From assembly GCA_016719055.1 (NCBI GenBank), contig JADKAW010000006.1, forward strand, positions 1 to 64,000: a stretch of 64,000 bases of DNA. The letters are read 5' to 3'. This stretch comes from Candidatus Rhodoferax mariagerensis. GTDB taxonomy: Bacteria; Pseudomonadota; Gammaproteobacteria; Burkholderiales; Burkholderiaceae_C. Positions 48,501 to 57,175 of this stretch are shown in pieces (within the stretch, counting starts at the first letter, position 1; each line of letters starts with the position of its first letter). The position numbers and the translations under genes were made by a program. The notes beneath the pieces were generated by a model. The model did no database searches. It was not told where the DNA came from and saw only the letters and a list, made by a program, of their open reading frames with translations.

Positions 48501-51500
48501 GTTGTCTGAGTGGTTGTTGGAACTTGATCAGCGCCTGCCAGATTCAGCGATCGCTTTGGCCCATTCCCTGGCAGGTAGTTCGGCCACGGTAGGGTTTGCT
48601 GCACTGTCAGAATTGGCACGCGCGCTAGAGCATGCCATGGAGCACACCCAGATGGCCCGCACCGACGTGACGGAGCAGGCTCATCTGTTCAGTGAGGTGG
48701 CTGAAGATATTCGCCGATTGCTGCATCAATTTGCCGCCGGGTTCCTGAAGCAGCCGGACCCAGAGCACCTGGCTGCTCTCAGGGATATTCTCGATATTGA
48801 TTTTTCTGCCTCCATCCAACCTGAACCTGATGCCCAAGAGTTGGCTCAGTTGATCAGCGATTTTGACCTGGAGCCCGAGACTGTCGCGCTCGCATCAGCC
48901 GTCGAAAAACCAGAAGCACAGCCAGAGGCAACAGCGGCAGAAACACCAGAAGTGGTGGCAGAAGCAGAGTTGGAAGCCGACGCAGGCGTAAATGCAGAAG
49001 TAGGCGCCGATTCAGCAGCAGGAGCTGAGGTAGAGGCCGAAGTAGACGCCGAATCTGAGTTGGAAGCCGACACAGAAGCAAATGCTGAAGTAGGTGCCGA
49101 TTTAATAGCAGAAGCTGAGGCAGAGGTCGAACCAGAAGCTGTCGAATCAATTTCTGAGGCAGAGCCACCAGAGCCCGAGATCGAGGCCATCGACCTGCTG
49201 GATGTTGACCTGTTCCCAATCTTTGAAGAGGAAGCGCTAGAGCTTTTGCCAAAACTCGGATCTGCTCTACGGCAATGGAGTTCGCTCCCGGACAACCTAA
49301 GCGCGCGCCAGGAAGCCTTGCGGGTGCTGCACACGCTCAAGGGCAGTGCGCGGCTTGCTGGGGCCATGCGTCTGGGTGAGATGGCTCACCGTATGGAAAC
49401 GGCAGCTGAGCGGATTGACACCGAAACTGCAAAGAGCCAGCAGGTTGACCCTTTGTTAGCGCGCCTGGATCACATTTCAAATAGTTTTGAGACCTTGCGA
49501 GCGATGCCTGTCTCGGCGCTGGTCTTGCCTGAATCGGTCAGCCCGGTTCGTGTGGCAACTGGTGCAGAAGATGATGTTCAGGCACTTCCAGCCGTGGTGC
49601 CGGCGAGTACCTCAGGCGAGGCAATCGCCCAAGCGGTGGTTGCGCCAGCTTCGATCGCTGCGCCACGTCGGCTGGTCGGTCAGACCATTCGCGTCAAGTC
49701 CCAACTGGTTGACCGCATGGTGAATCAGGTGGGAGAGGTCATGATTACCCGCTCGCGCCTGGAGTCCAGGCTGGGTCAACTACGGGGTTCGCTGGATGAA
49801 CTGACCGGCAATCTGGAGCGGCTGCGGCGGCAGTTGCACGACATGGAAACGCAGTCTGAATCGCAAATGCAGTCCAGACTGGCGCAAACCAAAGAGGCGA
49901 CCCAGACATTTGATCCGCTTGAGTTTGATCGTTTCACGCGGGTGCAGGAACTCACGCGCATGATGGCCGAGTCGGTGCACGATGTGGCAACCCTGCAGCG
50001 CAGCCTGCAGCAGACCGTCGAGGGCGTGGAGGACGATTTGATTGCCCAGGCCCGACTCACTCGTGACCTGCAGCACGACCTGCTTCGTGCCCGTATGGTT
50101 GAGTTTGAGAGCATTGCAGAGCGTTTGCATGGGGTGGTTCGGCAGGCCGCCAAAGACTTTGACAAACCTGCCAAGCTTGAGATTGAGGGCGGCTCGATCG
50201 ATCTTGACCGTGGCGTGCTGGAGCGCGTGGTGCTGGCTTTTGAGCACCTGTTGCGCAATGCTGTTGGCCACGGCATAGAGACGGCAGCGGTTCGTGCAAC
50301 GGCCGGCAAACCGCCGGTGGGCACGGTCAGTATCAAGGTTGAACATCAAAGCAACGATGTTGCCGTAACGTTCAGCGACGACGGTGCTGGCCTTGATTTG
50401 GACCGGATTCGCGCAAAGGCAGTGACCAACGGCCAGATTGCTGCGGGGCAGACGCTGTCTGACGCGCAAATCGCTGACCTGATATTTACCTCAGGCCTGT
50501 CAACAGCGGCTGAAGTCAGTGAAATGGCTGGCCGCGGCATTGGCATGGATGTTGTGCGCACCGAAGTCAATGGCTTGGGTGGGCGCATCGAGCTCAGCAC
50601 CCAAAGCGGGCAGGGCACGCAATTCAAGCTAGTGCTGCCCCTGACAACCGCTGTCACGCAGGTGGTGTTGCTGCGCATGGGTGAGGTGGTGATGGGTGTG
50701 CCGTCAAGCCTGGTGGAGATCGTGCGCCGGGTGCCGGTGGCTGACCTGGAGGCCGCCTACAACAGCGGCCGGTTTGATTACAACGGTGACGGTGTGGCAT
50801 TTTTCTGGGCTGGTGCCTTACTGCAAATTTCAGCTGCCAGTTCTGACATTTTTGGCAAGAATGCCATTGTTGCCGTCTTTCAAAGTGCCGGTCATCGCGT
50901 CGCCATGCATGTGGATGAAATATTGGGTAACCAAGAGGCCGTGGTCAAAAACCTGGGGCCGCAGCTTTCTCGCTTGCCAGGTTTGGCAGGTATGACAGTG
51001 CTGGCTTCCGGCGCTGTGGTGCTGATCTATAACCCGGTGGCGTTGGCCGGTTCCCACGGTGAGCAAGCGCGGTTGTTTGGCAAATCTACGTCGGAGGCGC
51101 AGCTGCTAGTGGCGGGTGGGGCTCTATCGTCTGGTGCCGTTAGTCAACTGCCATTGGTGCTGGTGGTGGACGACTCGATCACAGTGCGCAGGGTGACACA
51201 GCGTTTGCTCAAGCGCGAAGGTTACCGGGTCGCGTTGGCCAACGATGGTTTGCATGCGCTCGAGGTCCTCCAGCTTGAGAAGCCATCGGTGGTGCTGACA
51301 GATATTGAAATGCCGCGCATGGATGGATTCGACCTGGTGCGCAATATCCGCGCAGATGAAAACCTGAAAAATCTGCCGATCATCATGATCACCTCGCGCA
51401 TTGCCGAGAAACACCGCGACTATGCCCGCACCTTGAACGTGGATCACTATTTGGGCAAGCCCTACCCCGAGGATGAGTTGATTGCGTTGGTGCGCGGCTA

Positions 51501-51534
51501 CTGCGCCGTACCAGTTGATGCGGTCGTTCATTGA
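45526..51534 (+). CDS. chpA: ChpA/PilL hybrid chemotaxis histidine kinase with several Hpt domains
   Basis: The product has 2002 residues. An N-terminal FimL-like region without a phospho-histidine is followed by Hpt domains with SFHTLKGSARMVGL (near 700), LAHSLAGSSATVGF (near 1010) and VLHTLKGSARLAGA (near 1268). Then come the CheA dimer and ATPase domains (RMVNQVGEVMITRSRLESRL, EHLLRNAVGHGIE, SDDGAGLD, GRGIGMDVVRTEV), a CheW-like domain, and a receiver domain (LVLVVDDSITVRRVTQRLLK, VVLTDIEMPRMDGFDL, HYLGKPYPEDEL). An acidic linker near 1140-1210 contains a 90-bp tandem duplication. It phosphorylates PilG and PilH and ends the Pil-Chp cluster. Confidence 0.95.
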   Translation: MHTEVAATGESTGYETDLGPLAWVLDELRKSLDGATKALRRFVRDAEFSRGSDLAALDGSQLRIARQQLHQAVGALEMVGLEVPAKMLRAMESLVQKFVQKPEFCSDEAALKVERASFALTDYLEGLLKGKALSPVALFPQFRDVLELVGEDRVHPADLWPLSWRWVDVELPTNVAPMSYDSTVRTRIDGYILNVVKTGHVPSARAMCDISLGFAKAQADLHPRVLWAIAAAYFEVVALGMCAPDIYAKRAASRVLLQYRTLARGEPDISERLVQDLLFFCAQAVPAPGQDAAALRAVQLAYGIAQSSRVDYDKPQFGRFDPAALAQARKRIVAATETWSSLSGGDISRIKTAVDQFSLVADSITKLHPDSGALAVAMSRALDSVSRSGAAPAPALAMEVATAVLYLEAAYEDLDPTNEEMVRRGNRLAQRLDHVVAGGQPEPLDGWMEELYRRVSDRQTMGSVVDELRTTLGEVETALDAYFRRPDDKLPLHEVPGQLAQMRGVFSVLGLDQAALAALRMRDSVERCLVDTPVANASGVFEKLGNSLGALGFLIDMLSYQRELAKKLFVYDEKNGEFRSLMGRQKETPETSPSEQEQEPEPKTIILVRPAELPQFAQGLNPAVVPVAVVPAPVPIQPQALTTEPTPAVPDAEEDDDAELLEIFLEEAREVVQSGLGAILALDKEPADLDQQTSLRRSFHTLKGSARMVGLNEFGEAAWALEQLLNSWLPQQLPATPELRKLAGQAMNGFDRWIEDIASGADAPWRALPFRQAADQLRLENTGADLILPTHGALLQTEVESVAELSSDEPLASLDAADVTEITADFSATQMLDFGDTQMLDFGQKPMAGPAGADVPGFLSADEASATDLLDISFDDLLVPVRQAKPEDLVAAIQADEALPELDDVLAPAVLTELPDVLAELDAPEPALAEPDLLAPPSSASTDPLEGLLAELEPEPDSDEQVKVVDSLRIGLALYNVYLNEADEWSRRLLTELSEWLLELDQRLPDSAIALAHSLAGSSATVGFAALSELARALEHAMEHTQMARTDVTEQAHLFSEVAEDIRRLLHQFAAGFLKQPDPEHLAALRDILDIDFSASIQPEPDAQELAQLISDFDLEPETVALASAVEKPEAQPEATAAETPEVVAEAELEADAGVNAEVGADSAAGAEVEAEVDAESELEADTEANAEVGADLIAEAEAEVEPEAVESISEAEPPEPEIEAIDLLDVDLFPIFEEEALELLPKLGSALRQWSSLPDNLSARQEALRVLHTLKGSARLAGAMRLGEMAHRMETAAERIDTETAKSQQVDPLLARLDHISNSFETLRAMPVSALVLPESVSPVRVATGAEDDVQALPAVVPASTSGEAIAQAVVAPASIAAPRRLVGQTIRVKSQLVDRMVNQVGEVMITRSRLESRLGQLRGSLDELTGNLERLRRQLHDMETQSESQMQSRLAQTKEATQTFDPLEFDRFTRVQELTRMMAESVHDVATLQRSLQQTVEGVEDDLIAQARLTRDLQHDLLRARMVEFESIAERLHGVVRQAAKDFDKPAKLEIEGGSIDLDRGVLERVVLAFEHLLRNAVGHGIETAAVRATAGKPPVGTVSIKVEHQSNDVAVTFSDDGAGLDLDRIRAKAVTNGQIAAGQTLSDAQIADLIFTSGLSTAAEVSEMAGRGIGMDVVRTEVNGLGGRIELSTQSGQGTQFKLVLPLTTAVTQVVLLRMGEVVMGVPSSLVEIVRRVPVADLEAAYNSGRFDYNGDGVAFFWAGALLQISAASSDIFGKNAIVAVFQSAGHRVAMHVDEILGNQEAVVKNLGPQLSRLPGLAGMTVLASGAVVLIYNPVALAGSHGEQARLFGKSTSEAQLLVAGGALSSGAVSQLPLVLVVDDSITVRRVTQRLLKREGYRVALANDGLHALEVLQLEKPSVVLTDIEMPRMDGFDLVRNIRADENLKNLPIIMITSRIAEKHRDYARTLNVDHYLGKPYPEDELIALVRGYCAVPVDAVVH

Positions 51535-51541
51535 GCACAAG

Positions 51542-51618
51542 TGGCCAGCCCGGAGGGACTCGAACCCCCTACCCATGTCTTAGAAGGACATTGCTCTATC
51601 CAGATGAGCTACGGGCTG
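51542..51618 (-). tRNA. tRNA-Arg (anticodon UCU)
   Basis: On the minus strand the cloverleaf is complete: acceptor CAGCCCG/CGGGCTG, D-arm with GCTC and GAGC, anticodon arm TGTC-CTTCTAA-GACA with TCT at positions 34-36, and GGTTCGAGTCC in the T arm. The CCA end is encoded (TGG at 51542-51544 on the plus strand). It reads AGA codons, rare in this GC-rich genome. It lies 7 bp after chpA, on the opposite strand. Confidence 0.95.
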
Positions 51619-51751
51619 GTACAGCGGCATTTTAGACGCGGCTGCATGATCAAACGGACTTTTCGGCTGCTTAAGCCAGGTTCGAAGGGCCTCAAGTTTT
51701 AGAATCACCCGCCGATAAACATTGACGCCCTTAACCGCCTCGGAGTCCGTC

Positions 51752-51952
51752 ATGAACATCGCCAGCACATCGTCCGTCCAGTCTGCGACTTCAGCCGCCC
51801 AGGCAAAGAACGCTGACGCTGTCAATATTCTGGTGCTGAAAAAGGCCTTGGACATGCAGGCGGTATCGGCTGTCGCCATGCTTCAAGCCCTGCCGCAGCC
51901 TGCACTGGCCAGTCAAGGGTCCGTTGGCACCCGGGTCAACACCTTTGCCTGA
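51752..51952 (+). CDS. YjfB family protein (putative motility protein)
   Basis: The product has 66 residues from the ATG at 51752 (MNIASTSSVQSATSAAQAKN). An amphipathic central part, AVNILVLKKALDMQAVSAVA, followed by MLQALPQP is typical of the small YjfB proteins. The family is often linked to motility genes, but its role is unknown. Next to the Pil-Chp cluster such a link is plausible. The longer frame starting at 51722 adds residues without a good start. Confidence 0.75.
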   Translation: MNIASTSSVQSATSAAQAKNADAVNILVLKKALDMQAVSAVAMLQALPQPALASQGSVGTRVNTFA

Positions 51953-52111
51953 GGTTTGTCGGGTGAGGTAAAGCGCCCGGCCGTCAGTTTGGCCGGATCC
52001 GGGTAGGTTGCCGCTGTTTCCGGCTTTTCCGAAATTTCCAACGCTGTCAGCTTGCTGAATTGGTGCATGCGCACAATTCGCCGGTGACCATGGTGGCAAC
52101 AAGGAAAGTTC

Positions 52112-53326
52112 ATGGGTAGTTTGTTGATTGCAGGGGGTGGGATCGGTGGCCTGACAACGGCACTGGCCTGTGCACGTGCCGGTGCCCGGGTCGCCCTTTT
52201 TGAGCGGTCGACTGAGTTCAACGAAGTCGGTGCCGGTATTCAACTTGGCCCCAACGCCATGCGTGTGCTGTATGGTTTGAGGTTGACCCAGGCGTTGGAC
52301 CAACGGGTGGCTTTTCCTGACCAGTTGCAGGTGCGCCATGCGCTGTCGGGTGCGTTGCTTGGCCGGCTGCCCCTTGGCGCCACCGCCAGACAGCGCTACG
52401 GCGCCCCTTACGCCACTGTTCACCGGGCCGACTTGCAGGCGCTGCTGGTTGATGCGGTGCGAGAGCAAGGCGATGTTGCGCTTCATTTGAACAGTGTGGT
52501 GCAGACCGTTGTTCAAACCGACCGCGCCGTCAGACTTCAACTGGGTGATGAGCGACAGGTCCAGGGTGTCGTGTTGGTGGCGGCTGATGGTGGTTGGAGC
52601 GGTATCCGCCGCCAATTGCTGGCCGACGGCACACCCCAACCCACCGGGCATCTGGCTTACCGTGCCATGGTGCCGCAGGCAGATTTACCCGTGTCACTGC
52701 GAAGCCAGCAGGTTACCGCGTGGCTGGGGCCGCGCTTGCATGTGGTGCAGTACCCAGTGCGTGGTGGTGATTGGCTCAATGTGGTGGCCATTGTGCACGG
52801 CACGCCACAGGGCGACATGTCGCACTGGGATCACAGTGCCAACGCACAAGATTTGCAACGCGCCATGGTGGCAACTTGTGCAAACCTGAAAGCGCTGATT
52901 GGTGCCATTGTTTACTGGAGACTGTGGCCCTTGAGTATTCGTCCGCCCATGGCGGGTCCGCATCAGCACGCTGTGGGCCGGGTGGCCTTGCTGGGTGATG
53001 CGGCCCACCCCATGGTGCCGTATCTGGCGCAGGGTGCGGCCATGGCTATTGAGGATGCCGCCACCTTGGCCCAGGAGCTGGCCAAGGCTGGCGTGTTTGC
53101 GTCTGGATTGACCGGTGAGAGTGCCGTCACCCAAGTGCCGGCCCTGCTGCAGAACTACGCTGGCCGGCGCTGGCAGCGCAATGCCCAGGTGCAGGCACGC
53201 GCCATCAACAACGGCAAGATATTTCATGCCACCGGTTTGCTGCGATTGGGTCGCGACACAGCCCTGCGCCTGGGCGGCGAAAGGCTTCTTGACCAGCCCT
53301 GGTTGTACGGTGGTGGCCCCGTCTAA
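52112..53326 (+). CDS. FAD-dependent aromatic monooxygenase (salicylate/3-hydroxybenzoate hydroxylase-like)
   Basis: The product has 404 residues. The N-terminal FAD motif is LLIAGGGIGGLTTALACARA; the DG motif lies in LVAADGGWSGIRRQLL and the second FAD motif in VALLGDAAHPMVPYLAQGAA. The ATG at 52112 is preceded by AAGGAAAG. Members of this single-component family hydroxylate aromatic acids with NAD(P)H and oxygen. Motif spacing fits salicylate 1-monooxygenase or 3-hydroxybenzoate 6-monooxygenase, which cannot be told apart here. No other ring-cleavage genes are close by. Confidence 0.85.
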   Translation: MGSLLIAGGGIGGLTTALACARAGARVALFERSTEFNEVGAGIQLGPNAMRVLYGLRLTQALDQRVAFPDQLQVRHALSGALLGRLPLGATARQRYGAPYATVHRADLQALLVDAVREQGDVALHLNSVVQTVVQTDRAVRLQLGDERQVQGVVLVAADGGWSGIRRQLLADGTPQPTGHLAYRAMVPQADLPVSLRSQQVTAWLGPRLHVVQYPVRGGDWLNVVAIVHGTPQGDMSHWDHSANAQDLQRAMVATCANLKALIGAIVYWRLWPLSIRPPMAGPHQHAVGRVALLGDAAHPMVPYLAQGAAMAIEDAATLAQELAKAGVFASGLTGESAVTQVPALLQNYAGRRWQRNAQVQARAINNGKIFHATGLLRLGRDTALRLGGERLLDQPWLYGGGPV

Positions 53327-53333
53327 GTCGCTG

Positions 53334-53385
53334 CATTTTATATAGCTTTCGTCGCTTTATCGATAAGGAGCTTTGTCACGATATC
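53334..53385. repeat. AT-rich interspersed repeat unit
   Basis: TTTTATATAGCTTTCGTCGC, TTTATCGATAAGGAGCTTTG: inverted arms around ATCGAT, in the order of other units. It lies between the monooxygenase and metH genes. Confidence 0.5.
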
Positions 53386-53525
53386 AGACGATGTACCTGA
53401 CTTGGGTCATGATAGTTTTGTGTTTGGGCAGACCCCAAATTTTCAGGGCGTTCCCGGCCCGTTGTCTTTCGCCATCAACGCGCTGTCAATAACAGCCGCG
53501 CAGGCCGACTTTCTACAATAACCCC

Positions 53526-54581
53526 ATGACCACCCTTACCTACACCCGTGGCCAGGCACTGCCCGGCATCCTGCAACAACGCATCATGGTGCTCGACGGC
53601 GCCATGGGCACCATGATCCAGCGCTTCAAGCTTGATGAGGCGCAATACCGGGGCGCGCGCTTCAAAGACTTTCACAAGGACATCAAAGGCAACAATGAGT
53701 TGCTAAGCCTGACCCGCCCCGATGTGATCACCGACATCCACGAGCGCTACCTGGCTGCAGGTGCCGACATGATCGAAACCAACACCTTTGGTGCCACAGC
53801 AATCGCCCAGGCCGATTACGACATGGCCGAACTGGCGTTTGAGATGAACCTGGTCTCGGCCAAGCTCGCGCGGACTGCCTGCGACAAGTTTTCCACACCT
53901 GACAAACCCCGTTTTGCGTTGGGTGCACTGGGCCCCACCCCCAAAACTGCCAGCATCAGCCCCGACGTGAATGACCCCGGCGCCCGCAATGTGACATTTG
54001 AAGAGCTGCGCGCTTCGTATTACGAGCAGGTCGATGCACTGGTGCAGGGGGGTGTCGATGCGTTGCTGGTTGAAACCATTTTTGACACGCTTAACGCCAA
54101 AGCCGCGCTGTTTGCCATTGACGAGTTTTTTGAGACCAGCGGCCAGCGCCTGCCGATCATCATCAGCGGTACAGTTACCGATGCCTCGGGGCGCATTTTG
54201 AGCGGGCAGACCGTCACGGCGTTCTGGCACAGCGTGCGCCACGCGCAGCCGCTGGCCATTGGCCTGAACTGTGCACTCGGAGCCACGCTGATGCGCCCTT
54301 ATATACAGGAACTTAACCGCGCCGCACCCGACACCTTTATCAGCTGCTACCCCAATGCCGGCCTGCCCAATCCCATGAGCGACACCGGCTTTGACGAAAC
54401 GCCCGAGGTCACCAGCCGTCTGGTGGGTGAATTCGCCGCCGAGGGCCTGGTCAATATTGTGGGCGGCTGCTGCGGCACCACCCCCGACCACATTGGCGCG
54501 ATTCACCAGGTGGTGGCGCCCCTGGCCGGGCGCACGCTGCAGCGCAACTTCTTTTACAAAGAGACGGCGGCACTGGTTTGA
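53526..54581 (+). CDS. metH: Homocysteine S-methyltransferase domain of a split methionine synthase
   Basis: The product has 351 residues, only the first module of the 1200-residue cobalamin-dependent MetH. Family motifs are VLDGAMGTMIQRFKLDEAQY, TNTFGATAIAQADY, and the three zinc cysteines: one in GLNCALGA and two in VGGCCGTTPDHIGAI. It would transfer a methyl group to homocysteine. The folate, cobalamin-binding and activation modules must be encoded elsewhere; a two-gene MetH is known in betaproteobacteria. TACAAT lies 7 bases before the ATG, so the mRNA may have almost no leader. Confidence 0.9.
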   Translation: MTTLTYTRGQALPGILQQRIMVLDGAMGTMIQRFKLDEAQYRGARFKDFHKDIKGNNELLSLTRPDVITDIHERYLAAGADMIETNTFGATAIAQADYDMAELAFEMNLVSAKLARTACDKFSTPDKPRFALGALGPTPKTASISPDVNDPGARNVTFEELRASYYEQVDALVQGGVDALLVETIFDTLNAKAALFAIDEFFETSGQRLPIIISGTVTDASGRILSGQTVTAFWHSVRHAQPLAIGLNCALGATLMRPYIQELNRAAPDTFISCYPNAGLPNPMSDTGFDETPEVTSRLVGEFAAEGLVNIVGGCCGTTPDHIGAIHQVVAPLAGRTLQRNFFYKETAALV

Positions 54582-54605
54582 CGGGTCGCTCTGGCGACTG
54601 CCCAC

Positions 54606-55574
54606 GTGCTGAAAATTCTGGACATCACCCTTCCGTTTTTTGCCTTGGTGCTGTGCGGCTACCTGGCGGCGCGCCAGCGCTTGCTGCCGCTGGACGCGAT
54701 CTCCGGCTTGAATGGTTTTGTGCTGTTTTTTGCGCTGCCCTGCATGTTGTACCGCTTTGGTGCCAATACGCCGATTGCACAGTTGCTCGATGTCTCGGTG
54801 GCGCTGACCTGGCTGCTATGCGGCTTGGCCATGGTGGGGGTCACGGTGGCCACCAGCCTGAACACCCGCATTGGCTGGAACGACGCTGCCTTTGGAGCGC
54901 TGGTAGCAGCGTTTCCCAACTCGGGTTTCATGGGGGTGCCCTTGCTGGTGGCCTTGCTGGGTGCGACAGTCGCAGGCCCGACCATTTTGACCATGGTGAT
55001 TGACATGGTCGTTATCAGCTCGCTGTGCATTGCGCTGTCACGGCTGGATGGTGCCGACCAGCATGGCGCTGCCAAGGCACTCCAAAAAGCACTCAAGGGT
55101 GTGCTGACCAATCCCATGCCGTGGGCTATTTTGCTGGGTGCCCTGGGGTCGGTGTTGGGGCTGGCGCTGCCCGCGCCGGTGCTTCAGGTGGTTGGCATGC
55201 TGGCAGATGCTGCGTCACCCGTGGCGCTGTTTACCATCGGCGCGGTGCTGGCACGTTCACAAATCATGGCTGCCGCCGGGCATGCGGTGGCACCGCTGTT
55301 GCGCGACTATCTGCCGGTGGCGTTGTTCAAGCTGTTTCTGCATCCGTTGCTGGTGTGGCTGGTCGGCAGGCTGCTAATTGGGCTGGGTTTGCCACTGAGC
55401 AGTTCGGCATTGACGGTGGTGGTGCTGGTGGCGGCCTTGCCCAGCGCCAGCAATGTGTCGCTGCTGGCTGAGCGGTTTGGCGCAGACAACGGGCGCGTGG
55501 CGCGCATTATTCTGGTGACTACAGCGGCGGCCTTTGTCACTTTTTCGATGGCGGCGGGGATATTTATTGTGTAG
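54606..55574 (+). CDS. AEC family (auxin efflux carrier-like) transporter
   Basis: The product has 322 residues, starting at a GTG 24 bp after metH (MLKILDITLPFFALVLCGYL). Ten membrane helices in two repeats are visible, with the family parts NGFVLFFALPCMLYRFGANT, AAFPNSGFMGVPLLVALLG and VLVAALPSASNVSLLAERFG. Substrate is unknown. It is a distant relative of the AEC gene at 19291-20247. Co-transcription with metH is likely given the short gap, though no functional link is known. Confidence 0.88.
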   Translation: MLKILDITLPFFALVLCGYLAARQRLLPLDAISGLNGFVLFFALPCMLYRFGANTPIAQLLDVSVALTWLLCGLAMVGVTVATSLNTRIGWNDAAFGALVAAFPNSGFMGVPLLVALLGATVAGPTILTMVIDMVVISSLCIALSRLDGADQHGAAKALQKALKGVLTNPMPWAILLGALGSVLGLALPAPVLQVVGMLADAASPVALFTIGAVLARSQIMAAAGHAVAPLLRDYLPVALFKLFLHPLLVWLVGRLLIGLGLPLSSSALTVVVLVAALPSASNVSLLAERFGADNGRVARIILVTTAAAFVTFSMAAGIFIV

Positions 55575-56033
55575 CCTTCATGTCTTTCCTATGGCAAGAA
55601 TAGGTCGTAGCCTTTTAGAATTTTGACCTATTTCAACGCAGCTTTTCGCCAACAGCATGTAAACAGCAGCGCTCAAAAAATCTGGCGCAAAAGTGGTCGG
55701 CCCTATCGGTCACCGAAAGGATGTCAATGTCAGTCTTGGTACGGTGTGCCGTGTTTGCGGCGATGGGGCTGCAGACCGGCGCCGATTAGTTTTTTTCATA
55801 ATGACCCGTAGTGGATTCATCATGCGCGGGGCCATGGGCCAGCTGCAACGTGATGCTACCCAAAGTTCTTCACGCTTACTCTAAGCTGCGGCTGATCCGT
55901 CTGGTGGATTGGCACTCGCGGCCACGGCACTCGCTGCTGCATGCCTTGATCGGGACCTGCTTCAAGGTGTTTGAGCCCTGTGGCCTTGCGCTATGTCTGT
56001 GTAACCGCACGACCCGGTCTTACAACTTAAGGG
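55575..56033. other. Intergenic region of 459 bp without a supported gene
   Basis: The short frames here do not resemble proteins known to me. TTACAACTTAAGGGCTAGAAGGTG at the right end is half of an interspersed repeat, running into the pyrD stop. Decayed coding DNA is possible, but I see no named remnant. Confidence 0.4.
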
Positions 56034-57128
56034 CTAGAAGGTGTTTTTAATCAACATCGCAGTGCGTTTGACCAGTGCCGGCCCCTGGTAGATCAGGCCG
56101 GTGTAAATCTGCACCACGTCTGCACCAGCGTTGATTTTGCTCACTGCGTCGTCGGCGCTCATGATGCCGCCGGCCCCGATGATCGGGAAATTTTTGCCCA
56201 GCGCCGTGCGCAACTGGCGCACCACCTGGTTGCTCATCAGCAGCACCGGTGCCCCTGACAAGCCCCCTGCTTCCGTGGCATGGGTCATGCCTTTTACGGC
56301 GTCACGGCTCACGGTGGTGTTGGTGGCAATCACGCCCCAGGCGTTGTTGACCTGGCCGGTGCTGTCTGTACCATAACGCTTGAGCGTCTGGGCAATCACC
56401 GTGATTTGATCAGCGTCCAGATCAGGCGCAATTTTCAGAAAAATAGGGGTGCGCCGGTCGTGTGTTTGTGCCAGCTGCTCGCGCCGCTCGGAGATAGCGC
56501 CTAGCAGGGCGTCGAGCGCCTCATCGCTTTGCAAGCTGCGCAGGTTTTTGGTGTTGGGGCTGGAGATGTTGACAGTCACATAGTCGGCATAGGGGTAAAC
56601 CCCGTCCAGACAAGTCAGGTAGTCGTCAGTGGCGCGCTCAATCGGGGTTGCAGCGTTTTTGCCAATGTTCAGGCCCAGCAGCATGGGGTCAGAGTCGCCT
56701 GGCCCATTTTGACGCTGTTGGTACAGCTCGGACTGCTTGACATTGGCAATAAAGGCCACCAGGCCATCGTTGTTGAAACCCAGCCGGTTGATCAGTGCGC
56801 GCGCGTTGGGCAGGCGAAACATGCGTGGCTTGGGGTTGCCGCCTTGTGCCAGTGGGGTCACCGTGCCCACTTCGACAAAACCAAAGCCCATGGCGCCCAA
56901 CCCGTCAATGCAGCGGGCGTTTTTGTCCAGCCCGGCAGCCAGTCCCACCCGGTTTGGGAACGTCAGGCCGGCCAACTCAACCGGGTCATCAACACGTGGA
57001 CTGGCGTAGGCCCATTGCAGCACCGACCCCTGGGTGCGCGTCAACGAGTGAATGGTCAGCTCGTGCGCAGCCTCGGGGTCCAGACCAAATAAAAATGGAC
57101 GCGCCAGTGCATAGGGGACAAGAGCCAT
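56034..57128 (-). CDS. pyrD: Dihydroorotate dehydrogenase (quinone), class 2
   Basis: The product has 364 residues from the ATG at 57128, which follows CAGAGGAATTATCC. Class 2 features are the N-terminal membrane-binding helices (ALARPFLFGLDPEAAHELTI) and motifs NRVGLAAGLDKNARCIDGL, GFVEVGTVTPLAQGGNPKPR, VNISSPNTKNLR with the catalytic serine region, and FPIIGAGGIMSADDAVSKIN for FMN binding. It oxidises dihydroorotate to orotate in pyrimidine synthesis and passes electrons to quinones. It is divergent from rpiA, 47 bp away. Its stop overlaps a partial repeat. Confidence 0.96.
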   Translation of the reverse strand: MALVPYALARPFLFGLDPEAAHELTIHSLTRTQGSVLQWAYASPRVDDPVELAGLTFPNRVGLAAGLDKNARCIDGLGAMGFGFVEVGTVTPLAQGGNPKPRMFRLPNARALINRLGFNNDGLVAFIANVKQSELYQQRQNGPGDSDPMLLGLNIGKNAATPIERATDDYLTCLDGVYPYADYVTVNISSPNTKNLRSLQSDEALDALLGAISERREQLAQTHDRRTPIFLKIAPDLDADQITVIAQTLKRYGTDSTGQVNNAWGVIATNTTVSRDAVKGMTHATEAGGLSGAPVLLMSNQVVRQLRTALGKNFPIIGAGGIMSADDAVSKINAGADVVQIYTGLIYQGPALVKRTAMLIKNTF

Positions 57129-57175
57129 TGGATAATTCCTCTGAGTAAACCGATCAATCCGCCCGATTTTCCCAG

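Noticed and set aside
53327..53525. Cobalamin or SAH riboswitch upstream of the MetH module
   Set aside because: I could not find the conserved core of either class; the region holds an interspersed repeat and a promoter-like TACAAT.
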